In this document: in pieces, positions 25,343 to 51,384 of the stretch
Layout: the number at the start of each line of letters is the position of its first letter
Numbering within the stretch: position 1 is the first letter of the stretch
Program-made: the position numbers and the translations under genes
Notes under the pieces: model-generated
What the model was told of the DNA's origin: nothing
Seen by the model: only the letters and a program-made list of their open reading frames with translations
Databases searched by the model: none
DNA from: Taeniopygia guttata
Taxonomy: Eukaryota > Chordata > Aves > Passeriformes > Estrildidae
Assembly: GCF_048771995.1 (NCBI RefSeq)
Contig: NC_133025.1
Location: forward strand, 3,658,001-3,722,000
Direction: 5' to 3'
Length of the DNA: 64,000 bases

Positions 25343-25560
25343 ATCACAGAATGCCTGGGTTGGAAGTGACCTTTAAACTCATCCAGCCCCAACCCCTGCC
25401 ATGTGCAGGGACACCTTCCATAAAAATAGGTTGCTTCAAGCCCTGTCCAACCTTGGACACTTCCAGGGATGGGGTAGCCACAGCTTCTTTGGGCCTCACC
25501 ACCCTCACAGTAAATAATTTCTAATATTATCTACCCTAAATCTACCCTCTCTGCAACATA
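25343..25560 (-). mobile_element. CR1 LINE 3' fragment
   Basis: Complement of the CR1 3' end: AATCACAGAATGCCTGGGTT, CAACCCCTGCCATGTGCAGG, ACACTTCCAGGGATGGGGTA and CACCACCCTCACAGTAAATA. Confidence 0.88.
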
Positions 25561-25782
25561 TGAAGTCAATTATCTTTATGATTTAGCCCGTTTATGGGGT
25601 GAGTTTTGTTTTGCACTAGTTTTGTCAGGTCAGGAACTTTCACAGGACATTGCTCAATCCTCCTGGAACAGTTTCTGAGCAGATCTGCCAGCTTTGAGAA
25701 ATGCCCCTGCTTTTATGGATGTTTGCAGCTTCAGAATGTTATCTCCAAATTCTATTTTTTTTGAAAACTACGAAATATAATT

Positions 25783-25854
25783 TGTGGCAAGCACATTTTT
25801 TCTCTCTCTCAGGATTTTTCATAGAGGTGCACAGAGAGAAATGTGCTTGCCACA
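25783..25854. mobile_element. 72-bp fold-back element with perfect TSD, related to an LTR end
   Basis: The element has 16-bp perfect terminal inverted repeats: TGTGGCAAGCACATTT at 25783-25798 and its reverse complement at 25839-25854. The 6 bases ATAATT flank it on both sides (25777-25782 and 25855-25860). Its first ~60 bases match the start of the LTR at 6591 with few changes. It contains no gene. It behaves like a tiny inserted unit made from an LTR terminus, or a MITE-like element. Confidence 0.8.
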
Positions 25855-25860
25855 ATAATT

Positions 25861-26912
25861 ATTTTTAAAAATTAGAAATAAACCTCCTTTCTTAAATATG
25901 AATCTCCATCTGGGAGGCTCCTTTGGGGTCATCAGTCCTTGCTAATGAACACTCATTGTACATTTCACCATTTTTGGTCTTAAGATTTACTGGGTCTTCC
26001 CAGGGATCATCCAAGACACATTTGGAGGCACTCTGAGGATAATGGAGGAAACCTTGAATGATTTTATTTTTAATTTGATGAACTGAGATAGAATTCAGGC
26101 TCTCACCCTTCCTTCTTCCCCATATTCATCATAGCCAGGCATTGCATTTACAACTCCCCTTTCCTTTCCTGCTACCCTTTAACTCAGCCAAACACCTCTA
26201 GTTAGGGCACAAATCCTACCACTCAAAAGAAAATAAGGTTTCAACCCTTGTCCTCCTGCCTGAAGAGCTATAAATTAAAAGTAATTAAACAAACAAACAA
26301 CTGTGCAGAGTGTTGACTTCAAGGAAGAGTTTACTGTCCTTGAAGGAGTTCCAGCATCGTTCTGAGTGCGACAGTGACAGCACACAGAGCAAAAGCAGCA
26401 GGTCCCCATTCTTTTACCAGCTGAATGAGGGTAAATTCTGCATTTCTGCAACCCCTTCCTGGCTTTTCCTGTCCCTTGGCTGCCAGGAAAGCAAGGTCAC
26501 CCTGGGTGCAGTGTTTGACTGGGGCTGATAGCGCGGGGTGAGCAATGCCCTGTGCCTTTGTGGGATTTCCCCCTGGTTTTTCAATGTCAGAAGCTGAACC
26601 CCGTTGAATTAATCCCCCTTTCTCTGCTTGTGGCTATTTTTAAGCAAAGCTGGAACCACAGTCAGGCGTTTGGCAGCCCAGGTCTTCCTCCAGCAGTGTC
26701 CCAGCGCCCGGCTGTTGTCAGCAATGATCAGAATTCCTTACAGCCAGCCAAGGAAGGAGTTTCATGAGCACATCAGGTGCAATTAGAGGGTGCAACAGGC
26801 TGAAAATCCGCATGAATTGTCTGCAGCCAGGAGAACTGCACTGGTGGGAGAAAGGAGGGAGAGCTCTGGGGCACAGGATGCTCCCTGCCCTGCCTGCATC
26901 CTGCACCCTGGG
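25861..26912. other. Unannotated intronic sequence
   Basis: No gene or repeat recognised. Confidence 0.4.
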
Positions 26913-27530
26913 TGTTGGAATCTGAGGTATTGGTGATTCCAAGATTGTAGAAAGTCTCTGTCTTTCTGCCCCGCTGCCAAAGAAGAAGCCATAATTTGTC
27001 TGTGCTGGTTTCAAGGTTGTTTATTCTGTTTATCTCTAACATGTTCTGCTGCCCTGCCGCAGCTCTGTCCTGCAGGGCAGCGTGTGGGGCTCTGCCCTCA
27101 GTGGGATGTTACAAACATTAAATACCAGAAACTACCTGTGCTGGATTTACAATAACGTGCCAATATCTGTCACCTACATTCAACAGTGTGTCCCCAGCCT
27201 AAACCAACAGAAAAATGCCAACACCACAGTGAAACATGGAGGGCATGAAGAAGGAGAAAAAGGACAAAACACACCAAATTTCCTCCATCTTGTCCCCTTT
27301 GAGCCCCTAATCTAGAATCCTAAAATTTTACTTTTGCACCCGTGCCACACCTAATTATTACTTATATCAAACACTCAGAGCTGGTAATTCATCCTGTAAG
27401 ATCGAAAACTCTTCTCCATGGACAGAGATCACAGACAGTGTCTCTGGGGGCTCTGTCCAGGGGGGTTCCTGACCCCTGCCAGGGTCCCAGACCTGCCAGG
27501 GCAGCCAGAGGGATGTCCTGGATTTCCACA
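26913..27530 (-). mobile_element. Solo LTR of the 618-bp ERVK-like family (copy B)
   Basis: On the plus strand it starts TGTTGGAATC and ends GATTTCCACA, the complement of copy C. It is 618 bp and highly similar to copies C and D throughout, including the GGGGGCTCTGTCCAGGGGGG segment. The flanks CCTGGG and CCCGGC agree at four of six positions, a weak or decayed target duplication. No internal viral genes. Confidence 0.8.
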
Positions 27531-28289
27531 CCCGGCAGCGGAGGGACCAGCAGCTCTCCCCTGATTTCAGGGTAAATCCCTTGCTGAGCAGCATCCCTTA
27601 ATCCCTGCAGGAAACCCTGGCTGCAGATAATACCGTGAAAAGACGGTTTTGCTCGGTTTCTGTTCCCTTTTGCAGCAGGAGGAAGAAAAGCAGTGTGAGA
27701 CTGCAAGAGCTTGTTTAGAGGAGGGGGAAAAAAAAAACCTCTTTTCCATGGCAGAAACACCCCGATCCATTAGAGGGACAGATGCAGGAGATCCTGGTGT
27801 CCCCTCCTGAGCATCAGGAGCTGGGTGGGACGAGGGAGAGGGAGCGGTGACATCCCGGTCATACAGGTACAGGTCACACTTCTCTCCTTGTTTATTTATT
27901 CCTGAAATACCTGCGAGGGGCGAGGGAGGCAATTGAAATCTGCCGGCACAAAGGACCGTGAACTCCAGCTGCCTCTCCAAATCCAAACATTTTTATCAGC
28001 CTGATAAAAATCAGAAATCAGACTTTTATCACCCTCCCTGCCACACGAGCCTGACCCATAGCAGCTTTTTTTCCAAGTCCTTCCAAAGAAAGCGCCATCA
28101 GCAGTAAAAACTACTCAGCATCCAGCTGCTAACTGGAGGTGTCAACCACTTGGTTTTCCTTCCTGACCTTTCTGAAAGCATCTAATTCCCCGAAAAATAT
28201 CGCAGACGATTTTCTTGGCTTCTTCAGTATCCCAACTATTTAAAATTATTTTTATAAGTGCAAAATGTAGCACTTTTTTTCTGTTGCTT
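27531..28289. other. Unannotated intronic sequence
   Basis: No gene or repeat recognised. Confidence 0.4.
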
Positions 28290-28372
28290 TTGCTCTTGTG
28301 GTTGGTTTTGTTGTTGTTGTTGTTGGTTTTGTTGTTGTTGTTATTGTTGTTGTCTTTTTTTTTTTTTTTTTC
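28290..28372. repeat. (GTT)n microsatellite followed by a T-run
   Basis: Imperfect GTT repeats interrupted by GGTTTT from about 28302 to 28352, then a run of about 18 T. Confidence 0.9.
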
Positions 28373-28509
28373 CTCTGAAATCCATATAAATGCCCCTTGG
28401 TCAGCCCACAAGAATAAATTTTTCAATTGGAAGAAAATGTCATTAACACAGTAATAAGAGTCTGGGCAGCTGCTGTCTGACTTTTGCAGCCACCCTCCCG
28501 GGATATGAA

Positions 28510-28785
28510 ACATTCTGGAACAGCTTTAAACTGGATGAGAGTTGATATAGATGGGATGTTAGGGAGAAATTCTTTATTGTGAGGGTGGTGAGCTCCTGGC
28601 ACAGGTGCCCAGAGAAGCTGTGGCTGCCCCTGGATCCCTGGCAGTGTCCAAGGCCAGCTTGGAAGAGGCTTGGAGCAACCTGGGATAGTGGAAGGTGTCC
28701 CTGCCCATGGCAGGGGTGTGAGACTGGATGATCTTGAAAATCCCTTTAAACCCAAACCCTGCCACGATTCTGGTTTTTGTCCCCA
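28510..28785 (+). mobile_element. CR1 LINE 3' fragment
   Basis: Plus-strand CR1: GAAATTCTTTATTGTGAGGG, GTGCCCAGAGAAGCTGTGGC, TGGAAGGTGTCCCTGCCCAT and a terminal AACCCAAACCCTGCCACGAT. Confidence 0.88.
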
Positions 28786-31115
28786 CATTTCAGGCCGATA
28801 AACCATGCTGGAAACTGCTGCAGATGAAGCTGCCCTGACATGAATGGAGCACAATGTGTGGCTGTATGGACACAGTGATGTACACACAGCTCCCAGCCAC
28901 CCTCTCCAAATCCAAATCCAGAGAATTCCTGGATGTGTGACTCGGATCCCACCAGGCATCCCCCCCCTGCACCCTCATCTGAAGGAGAGGATGCGTGTTG
29001 CACTGAATGTAGGCAAGAACGTGACTGGTCCTTCCCTTCCAAGTTTCCTTTAGAGGAAATCAAATAAATAAATTTTAAAAAAAAAGACATAAAAGAGGAG
29101 GGTGAATCATGGCTGAGTCAGAGTTGGGGCTCGCCAGAGCAATTGCTGCTGGTGCTGGCACTTTGATGCCACAGGGAGGATGTCAGGAAAGGCTGGCTGG
29201 TCACCAGTAGGGTCTTCCAAAGGGGATGGAGAATGAAGTCTGGAGCTGTTGTTTTGGGATGCCACTGTCCAGGATGGGTTGCTGGGTGAGTTAGATGTTG
29301 GAGCTGCAGTGGAACAAAAGAGGGAATTGACAGGTTTTAGTTGTGGTGTTTCGGCGAAGTTTGAAGACTGTGAACCCCATAAGAGCTGGGTGTCCCATTC
29401 TCACAGAAATGAGGGTTTTCCCCTTCTCTGCCAGACTTTCCCTTTTTGTACTTCCCTCTCCCACCTCTCTGGACCTGCAGCATTCATCCCTTGGACGCTC
29501 AATTAATTTTTTTTTCCCATCTACCACCAGGACTCTCGTATTTCAAACGCTGGCATTACATTTATACCCCTGTCCCTTCTCATTTATTAAATATCTGCCA
29601 GTTCCTGACTGGGGGATGTGTGGCAGCACCTCCAGCCTGCTCTGGCTGCTTGATTCCTCCCTCCACCCTCTGTGGGCCAGCACCACCGGCTGTCCCATGG
29701 CACACTGTGCTGACACATCCTCCTGACAGCATTCAGGCTGCATCAGTGACTTGATTTCCTGAAAAATCGCTGAGCTAAGCACCCCCTTTGGGCTCTTATC
29801 ACAGCAGCTGCGAGCAACATTTTATTTACCACTTCATGTGCTATTTTTAGGAAGCTGGGATTTTTTTTTTTTTTTTGCATAGCACGATTTGGGAGGGGGA
29901 AAAATAATCCTCTGAGTGCACCTAGTGCTGTCCTGCTCCCTGCCCTCTCCTCAGGGTGCAAATACCTTAAAAATAGTAGTGCTTCTTCCAGCTGACCTCC
30001 CTCGGAGCAGCTGGGTGCTGGTGCCTTTGAAATCCAGGCCACTTATTTCGGAGTTGAAGCTTTCCGCTCCAGTTATTTGGGAGTTTCTAAGCCAAGAGTT
30101 ACTAGGTGGATCTAATTTGAAGCGACTGTGATTTTAATTCAGGCAGGGTTTTGCTTTCGGGCTCCTTTTCATGTCGTGGGGGTGGTGATTTGAGAGGTGG
30201 AAAAGAGCCACGGAGAGGGGAGAGAGCTGCTGGAGGAAGGGGGATGATGCCCGAATTCCTTGTCCTGTAAAATCATGTGAATTTTTGTCCTCATTCTGAC
30301 TCATGCTTTAGCTGGAAAACGGCTTTTTGTTGCCCTACATGTGAAAAGGATTTGGAGATTTGTGCAGAGTGGTCCAGGGAGGGTTGTTGTGCCTGACTCC
30401 CATCTCATCCTTGCCAACTGGAGCACTCACAGCTCTCTCCCATCTTCCTTCCCACATCCCTAATCTCTGCTTCTTTTCCAGCTCACTCATAGTAGCTTTT
30501 TTAAAATTTATTTTTGATTTTTTTTTCTCTTTTTGCCTGTGAATAATTTTTCCCTGTGTAGGAGAGGGAGAGATTGTGCACTTTTTATTTCATCTTGGCT
30601 CCATGTAAGGAATTAGCCAAAAATATCTCCCTTCTAAATGAGTTATAAAAATACAAGCCGTTGCTTCCAAAGGAGGAAAATGCCCTAAGTAAAAAAAATA
30701 TTATTGAACATTTTAGGTATCTGAGATGCTCCTTATCAGACATTTTGAAGCAAAATTTGCTGTATTAAACATCATCAGAGCAGATGCTCCCACCTCTAGA
30801 GCTCTTCCCACCCGTGACACATTCCCAAATTTCCACCCAGAATCCTTCCAAAGAAACCCCTCCAGGCCAGGTGGGATCATCCCTGTGGCTGTTGGGGGAC
30901 CAGAGGGTTTCAGCACCTGCGGGTTTGGGGTTTGGGTGTCATCCCAGGAATTTTCAGGGAGATCCCAACCCCTCTGTGCTGCAAGCAGAGGCTGTGTGGG
31001 GGTGTCAGCATCGCCGGGGTGCAGTTTGTAGCCTAATTTAGAGTGGAAACGTAACTTGCAGGAACCTGGGGAGTGGATTGAGTGGATTATGAAGTTTAAT
31101 AAAATAATAAAATCA
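28786..31115. other. Unannotated intronic sequence
   Basis: No exon recognised. An A-rich end near 29062-29086 (AAATAAATAAATTTT then a nine-base A run) could mark an old retroposed piece, but I cannot name a source. Confidence 0.35.
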
Positions 31116-31755
31116 TGCAAATATAATAATATATGTAATGTAATGTAATGTAATGTAATGTAATGTAATGTATAATATAACATAATATAATATAATATAA
31201 CATAATATAATATAATATAATATAATATAATATAATATAATATAATATAATATAATATAATATAATATAATATAATATAATATAATATAATATAATATAA
31301 TATAATATAATATAATATAATATAATATAATATAATATAACATAACATAACATAACATAACATAACATAATATAATATAATATAATATAATATAATATAA
31401 TATAATATAATATAATATAACATAACATAACATAACATAACATAATATAATATAATATAATATAATATATTGTAAGTAATGTAATGTAATATATAATATG
31501 ATATAATATGATATGATATAATATAATACAATATGATATATGATATGATATGATAATATAATACGATATAATACGATATAATACGATATAATACGATATA
31601 ATACGATATAATACGATATAATATAATATAATATAATATAATTATAATATAATATAATATAATATAATATAATATAATATAATATAATATAATATAATAT
31701 AATATAATATAATATAATATAATATAATATAATATAATATAATATAATATAATAG
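31116..31755. repeat. TATAA-type pentanucleotide satellite, ~640 bp
   Basis: Nearly pure 5-bp repeats with blocks of variants: TGTAA units at about 31134-31170; TATAA units with runs of CATAA around 31341-31368 and 31421-31443; TATGA variants at about 31497-31555; six exact decamers ATACGATATA at 31561-31620; then TATAA units to 31754. It is stop-poor on the minus strand, which yields a meaningless Tyr/Ile/Leu-rich frame of over 300 codons. It ends about 150 bp before a CpG island. Confidence 0.97.
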
Positions 31756-31909
31756 TATTTATTGTATATGAACATGGCAAATTAAGGACAATTCAATTAA
31801 TAGTTAATTGATAAAATAATAAAAGATAAAATAATTCTATGAAAACATTAAATAATAAATAATGAAACGGGATTGTTACATTCAAATAATATTAAAATTT
31901 TAAAATATT

Positions 31910-32250
31910 AATTAAAAATGAGGTTTGAGAGCAGGGAGGCCCCGGCGGGTCCCGGCGCGGAGCGGAGCGGGCGGAGCGGCCGCGGTGGCCGCGGGCGGAG
32001 GCGGAGCCGCCGCATCCCGGGCATCCCCGCCGGGGGAGGCGGCGCGGCACCGCATGTGCGACGTGAGCGACGTGCCGGAGCTCCGCAGCGGCATCCCCCG
32101 GCCCCCCGGGACCCCCCGGCATCCCCCGGCCCCTCGGGACCCCCCGGCATCCCCCGGCCCCCCTCGGGACCCCCGAACCCGCCGAGCGCGGAGCGAGGGG
32201 CGCAAGGGCCGCGCCGGCGGAGCCCCCCCATCCCACCGCTGTTGCGCTCA
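31910..32250 (+). promoter_or_regulatory. PFKFB3: Upstream CpG island of PFKFB3 with two ACGTG motifs
   Basis: A sharply bounded, very GC- and CpG-rich block about 1.0-1.3 kb upstream of the exon 1B start codon. Two ACGTG cores lie at 32061-32065 and 32070-32074, nine bases apart on the same strand (GACGTGAGCGACGTGCC). ACGTG is the core of the hypoxia response element bound by HIF-1. Mammalian PFKFB3 is an established HIF-1 target with paired sites a little over 1 kb upstream. The proline-rich frames here follow from the base composition. Confidence 0.6.
32090..32174 (+). repeat. GC-rich 28-bp minisatellite, three units
   Basis: Three tandem units of about 28 bp start GGCATCCCCCGGCCCC at 32090, 32118 and 32146. 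The third is one base longer. They lie inside the upstream CpG island, just after the ACGTG pair. Confidence 0.9.
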
Positions 32251-32559
32251 GTGTTCCTTCCTCTTTTTTTTTTCCCTCCATTTTCATTTTTAAAAATAGT
32301 TTTTATTTTATTTATCTCTCGTTAAATTTTTTATTTTATTTAACTTTATTCCCATTTTTAAAGCTTATTTCTTTTCCCCTTCTTATTTTCTCCTCTATTC
32401 CCTATTTTATTTTCTTAGTTAATTTTAATTTTTTTTCTCTTTACATCTTTTATTCCTTTTTTATTTTTTAAAGTATTTTTAAAGTTACTGTTGAGTTTTC
32501 ATGTTCCTTTTTCTAAAAAAAAAAAAATAATGTCGCGCTCCCCCCGCGGAACAAAGCGC
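32251..32559. other. T-rich spacer between two CpG islands
   Basis: Strongly T/A-rich with many TTTTATTT stretches and an A-run at 32516-32527. No gene seen. It separates the distal and proximal GC-rich promoter blocks. Confidence 0.6.
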
Positions 32560-33252
32560 GGCCTTTGTGCGCGCTGCAATGCGCGCCGCGGCCGCCAGGG
32601 GGCGACAGGGGCCGCGCCGGCATCGCGCCCTTCATCCTCCTCCCCCTTCATCCTCCTCCCCCTTCATCCTCCTCCTCCTCCTTCTTCCCATCCTCCTCCT
32701 CCTCCTCCGGCCCGGCCCCGTCCCGCCCCGCCCCGGGGCGGTCCCGGCCTGTCGGGATAGAAAGAGGCGGCCGGGCGGCTGCCGCCACATCGTGCGCGGA
32801 GCCGGGCCGAGCCGCAGCCAGCGCTGTAGCACCGCTCCTTCCCCGGCTGCCTCGCGTGGAGATCCTCCTGCCTTTCTTGTTATTTTATTTTTATCCCAAA
32901 TTTAACAGGGAAGATACTTTTTATTTTTTTTTATATATATATATATCTCGATATTTTTTTTTCCTCGCAGCGGGGCTCGCCCGGCTGCGGTGGGGCTGTT
33001 CCTACCCGGCTTTGTGCCCTGCAGACCCGGCCCTCCTCTTCCTCCTCCTCCCCCTCCTGCCGCAAAACCTTCACGAGGCTCTCAGCAGCACCGAAAGCGC
33101 CGCTCGCCCAAACCACCGACTGCAACAAAAGCCCTTTTTATTATATATTTTTTTATCATATATTTCCCCCCTCCCTTTTTTTTATTTCTCCTCCTCCCTC
33201 CCGCGAACGCATCAAGGTGGACGCGGAGCGCAAAACCACCTTTGTTTTAAAG
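32560..33252 (+). promoter_or_regulatory. PFKFB3: Main PFKFB3 promoter CpG island and 5' UTR (exon 1B)
   Basis: A CpG-rich block runs directly up to the start codon. GC boxes of the Sp1 type (CCCGCCCCGCCCCGGGGCGG) lie around 32722-32741, and a pyrimidine tandem repeat (CTTCATCCTCCTCCCCC units) spans 32630-32700. T-rich and TATATA runs interrupt the island at 32920-32965 and 33135-33190. The transcription start cannot be fixed from sequence. Much of 32760-33252 is probably 5' UTR, possibly with a short intron. Confidence 0.65.
32592..32606 (+). promoter_or_regulatory. CTCF-like motif
   Basis: CCGCCAGGGGGCGAC matches the core of the vertebrate CTCF consensus (CCAS[TC]AG[GA]GGGC) with G for A at one position. 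It lies in the promoter island. Binding is inferred from the match only. Confidence 0.5.
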
Positions 33253-48622
<15,370 letters not shown>

Positions 48623-49420
48623 CTCCGTGGGCACCGCTGTGAGGCCGCCGGCGCCGCCAGCTTCTCATCCCATCGCCGTTCCCGAAGCTTGCTCCCACCC
48701 CGGTCCCCTCCGGCTGCTGAGCGGGAGGGATGCAGGAGGAGCCCAGCTCCATCCCGGGGTCACCACCAGCCCTTCAGGCTGCAGCCTTTGCTCTCCTCTC
48801 CGGCATCCTGTTAGGTCGTAGCGAGCTGTAAAGTGCTTCTGTAGCGCACAGGAGTTTAATTTTCTTCTCTCTCAGTGGTTTTGATCTTCTGTGTAGATGA
48901 TTGGTACCCATCCGTCGCTGGGTGGGGTGTGTATATATGTGGATGGTGCAGGGTTAGTAGAGAAATGGGGGGAAGGGGGTGGGTAAAGGGGTTTTGCATT
49001 TTTTTTTTTAATTATAATTAATGTTGTTAATGACTTTTGAATAAGCCCTTAACATGCTGTGCTGCAATCCCTCACCCACACTACAGCTGGTCACACACAC
49101 CAGCCTGGCTCATGCAGATCTGTGAGCACCAGGAAAGCAGCTGTGTGAACTCCTTCACTGCAAGAACTGCTGGGTTTTAATGAAAAAAAACAACCCATTC
49201 TTTCACTTTTTTTTAATCAACATACCTTAAAGGGGTTTGCAGATAATGTAGATCTGCAGCTAAAACTATTTGAAAGATGCAAGCAGTGCATGAGGAGCCA
49301 TGCCAGCAGGGGCTTGAGTGATGCTTTCATCTTGGGGAGCACCCAGGGATGGTCTGAGTTCAGGCATGGGTTGAATTTTGGGGAGGCTGAGCACTGTTTG
49401 AAGTGCTGTGCTGGTATTTC

Positions 49421-49540
49421 ATCTCCCCTTTCTTCTTTTTCAGATGGAAGTGGAGGTATTGGGAAGGGTTTGAATCCCTAGGCTTAGATGCATTTTGTAG
49501 ACACAGGTCTCATGGAGGTGGCCAGAGCTCTGGCTGGGTT
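49421..49540 (+). repeat. Duplicated 120-bp segment, copy 1 (in the 3' UTR)
   Basis: The block from ATCTCCCCTTTCTTCTTTTT to CTCTGGCTGGGTT recurs at 53441-53562 in the same orientation, at roughly 85-90% identity by eye. Both copies share GAAGTGGAGGTATTGGG and TTTGAATCCCTAGGCTT. The T-rich start followed by CAG resembles a splice acceptor. Confidence 0.9.
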
Positions 49541-50765
49541 GAAGAAGTCCCTGTCTGACTGCAAAGAGCCATAAGAAGGGACAGTTTTGTCTGTATTTTT
49601 TTAATTTTATATATACATGCACAGATTGTGTGTGTATGTATATGTGTATACTTAGAAACTGCTTGGTTTTTGCACTTTATTTGTGGCAGAAGCATAACTA
49701 CTTTATTTTTTTCCTAGTTGTGCCCCTCAACAGGGGGAAGCCTGAATACAGGCAACTTTTTCTGTTTGTTTTTAATTGTATTTTGCATGCTGGAAAGCTG
49801 GGACTACAAAATAATAGTAGTTACAGTGTTTGAGGTGGGGGGAAACAGGGTGAGGACCTGACTCCATGAGCCAACTCCATAAAGATCCCTTGTTGGCAGC
49901 CTGTCTTGGGCTGGGAGACAGCAGTTAAAAATGGCAATTAACCACTATTGCTTTGTGCAAGAATCTGTGGAATTTGGAAAAATTTTTTTTAGGGTTTTGT
50001 GTTGGGTTATTTTTTTCCCCCACCTATATGCAACATCTCCTTGCCCATCTCATGGATTTATTTTTTTTTTTTGAGGTGAAGGCAGCCACCCCTCCTGCAG
50101 CACTAGGCTGGGGAACTGGAGGTGGGCAACCCTTTGGGATTCATCCTTGCCATGCCACTCCCCAGTGTCCTGTGTAGGGAACACCATCCCCAGAGATGGA
50201 ATGGGAGAGGTTTTGATGGAGAGATGATCTTTCTGTGGGTGTGTGCATGTTTTGGGGGTGGGTTTGGTCTGTTTTTTCCTTTGGGAAAAGGTGAACCACA
50301 GTGCCTCGCGCTCTGGCCTCGCGCTCGGAGCGGCACCGACGGCAGGAGGGCTCCGGGGCCACGCTCAGCCCGTGTCCCACGGGGGTGACAGTCCTGGCAG
50401 TGCCCTGCCTGTGTCAGCTTGTGCATATGTGTATCATATTCCTGTACAGATAAAACAAAGAACATCCCCCGCCCCTTATTCTGCTTTATTTCTGTTTTAA
50501 TAGCCTCATTAAAAGCAGACTTCTCCCTCTGTGCCCTGGGTGGCAGCTACGCTGTTGGTTTCTCTGCCTTTCAGATAAATGAATGTTTTGGGGGAGGCCA
50601 CTCACTGGGCTCTTTGCAGCTTCCTCCTTCGTGGGGAGTTTTTATCTTTCTCCTCCTGCTGCTGCAAAAAGATAAGCCAGCAAATACAAACGTGACGTCT
50701 GGCTGCCCCCGAGATCAATCCTGTACACATGTAATTGCACGGGTGTTTTGGTGTGTATTTGTGTG

Positions 50766-50794
50766 TATATATATAAATATATATATATATATTA
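50766..50794. repeat. (TA)n dinucleotide tract in the 3' UTR
   Basis: TATATATATAAATATATATA and onward, following a GTGTGTAT stretch. Probably length-variable. Confidence 0.9.
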
Positions 50795-51378
50795 AAAACA
50801 GAAAAAAACCAAAATGGCCCTTATTTTCATCTTTTAGTAATAATATGTCTCAGTAGATCTACAAAACCCTGAAATTAAAGTAAAGCATGGTGTTTTTTCC
50901 AGCACTGGGAAAAATGGCTCTTCTGAGTTCCTCTTGTGCTAGAGGGCTTGGTGGGATGGTGTCAACCCTGTGCCATCACAACTGCCCCAAAAATCTTGCT
51001 GTCCATCTTTTTGGTTAACAGAGCCAAGGACTGGGCAGTGATGCCACAGCCAAGGCAGATTGGGAGAGAGGACATGTCAAACCACACCGATGGTTTCTTC
51101 CCCCGCCATTGTTTTTTCTCTGGTTTGTTTTCCTTTGTGATACTTGAATTTATTTTTTTATTTTTTTTTAATAGCAAAGCGCTTTTTATTTATTTAATGT
51201 ATACTGCAAAGCTTGGAGAGAAGGGTGTAGTTACTTGGGATTACTTTTTTTTTTTTGATTTGTGGTATGTTAACTGTTCTGTATATACATCTGGAATAAT
51301 TGCCTGATATAAAGCTGTGCCAGCTTAAAAACAGGGTATGCCTTTCAGAAATTTGTATATTTTGCAGTTGCTGGACCA

Positions 51379-51384
51379 ATAAAA
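51379..51384 (+). terminator. PFKFB3: Poly(A) signal of PFKFB3
   Basis: AATAAA in the context GGACCAATAAAAATACC, followed by a T/G-rich stretch (CCTTGTTGAAG and GTGATCTGG) as expected downstream of a cleavage site. Another AATAAA lies at about 51506 and could be a minor distal site. Confidence 0.75.

Noticed and set aside
26700..27600. Several overlapping open frames with similar copies near 18000 and 57000
   Set aside because: The repeated peptides come from the non-coding 618-bp LTR family; they are not a gene family.
31134..31755. CRISPR-like periodic repeats
   Set aside because: The period is five bases with no unique spacers, and the genome is a vertebrate.
30713..31780. A 355-codon open frame on the minus strand rich in Tyr, Ile and Leu
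   Set aside because: It is the translation of the TATAA pentanucleotide satellite. The repeat lacks stops in this frame, and the peptide is pure repeat.
31892..32325. Proline-, glycine- and arginine-rich open frames on both strands
   Set aside because: They come from the CpG island and its GC minisatellite, and all frames are open for the same compositional reason.
33217..33252. In-frame extension of PFKFB3 exon 1B upstream of its ATG
   Set aside because: The extension begins at GTG, with no ATG. The family start MPxELTQ matches the ATG at 33253.
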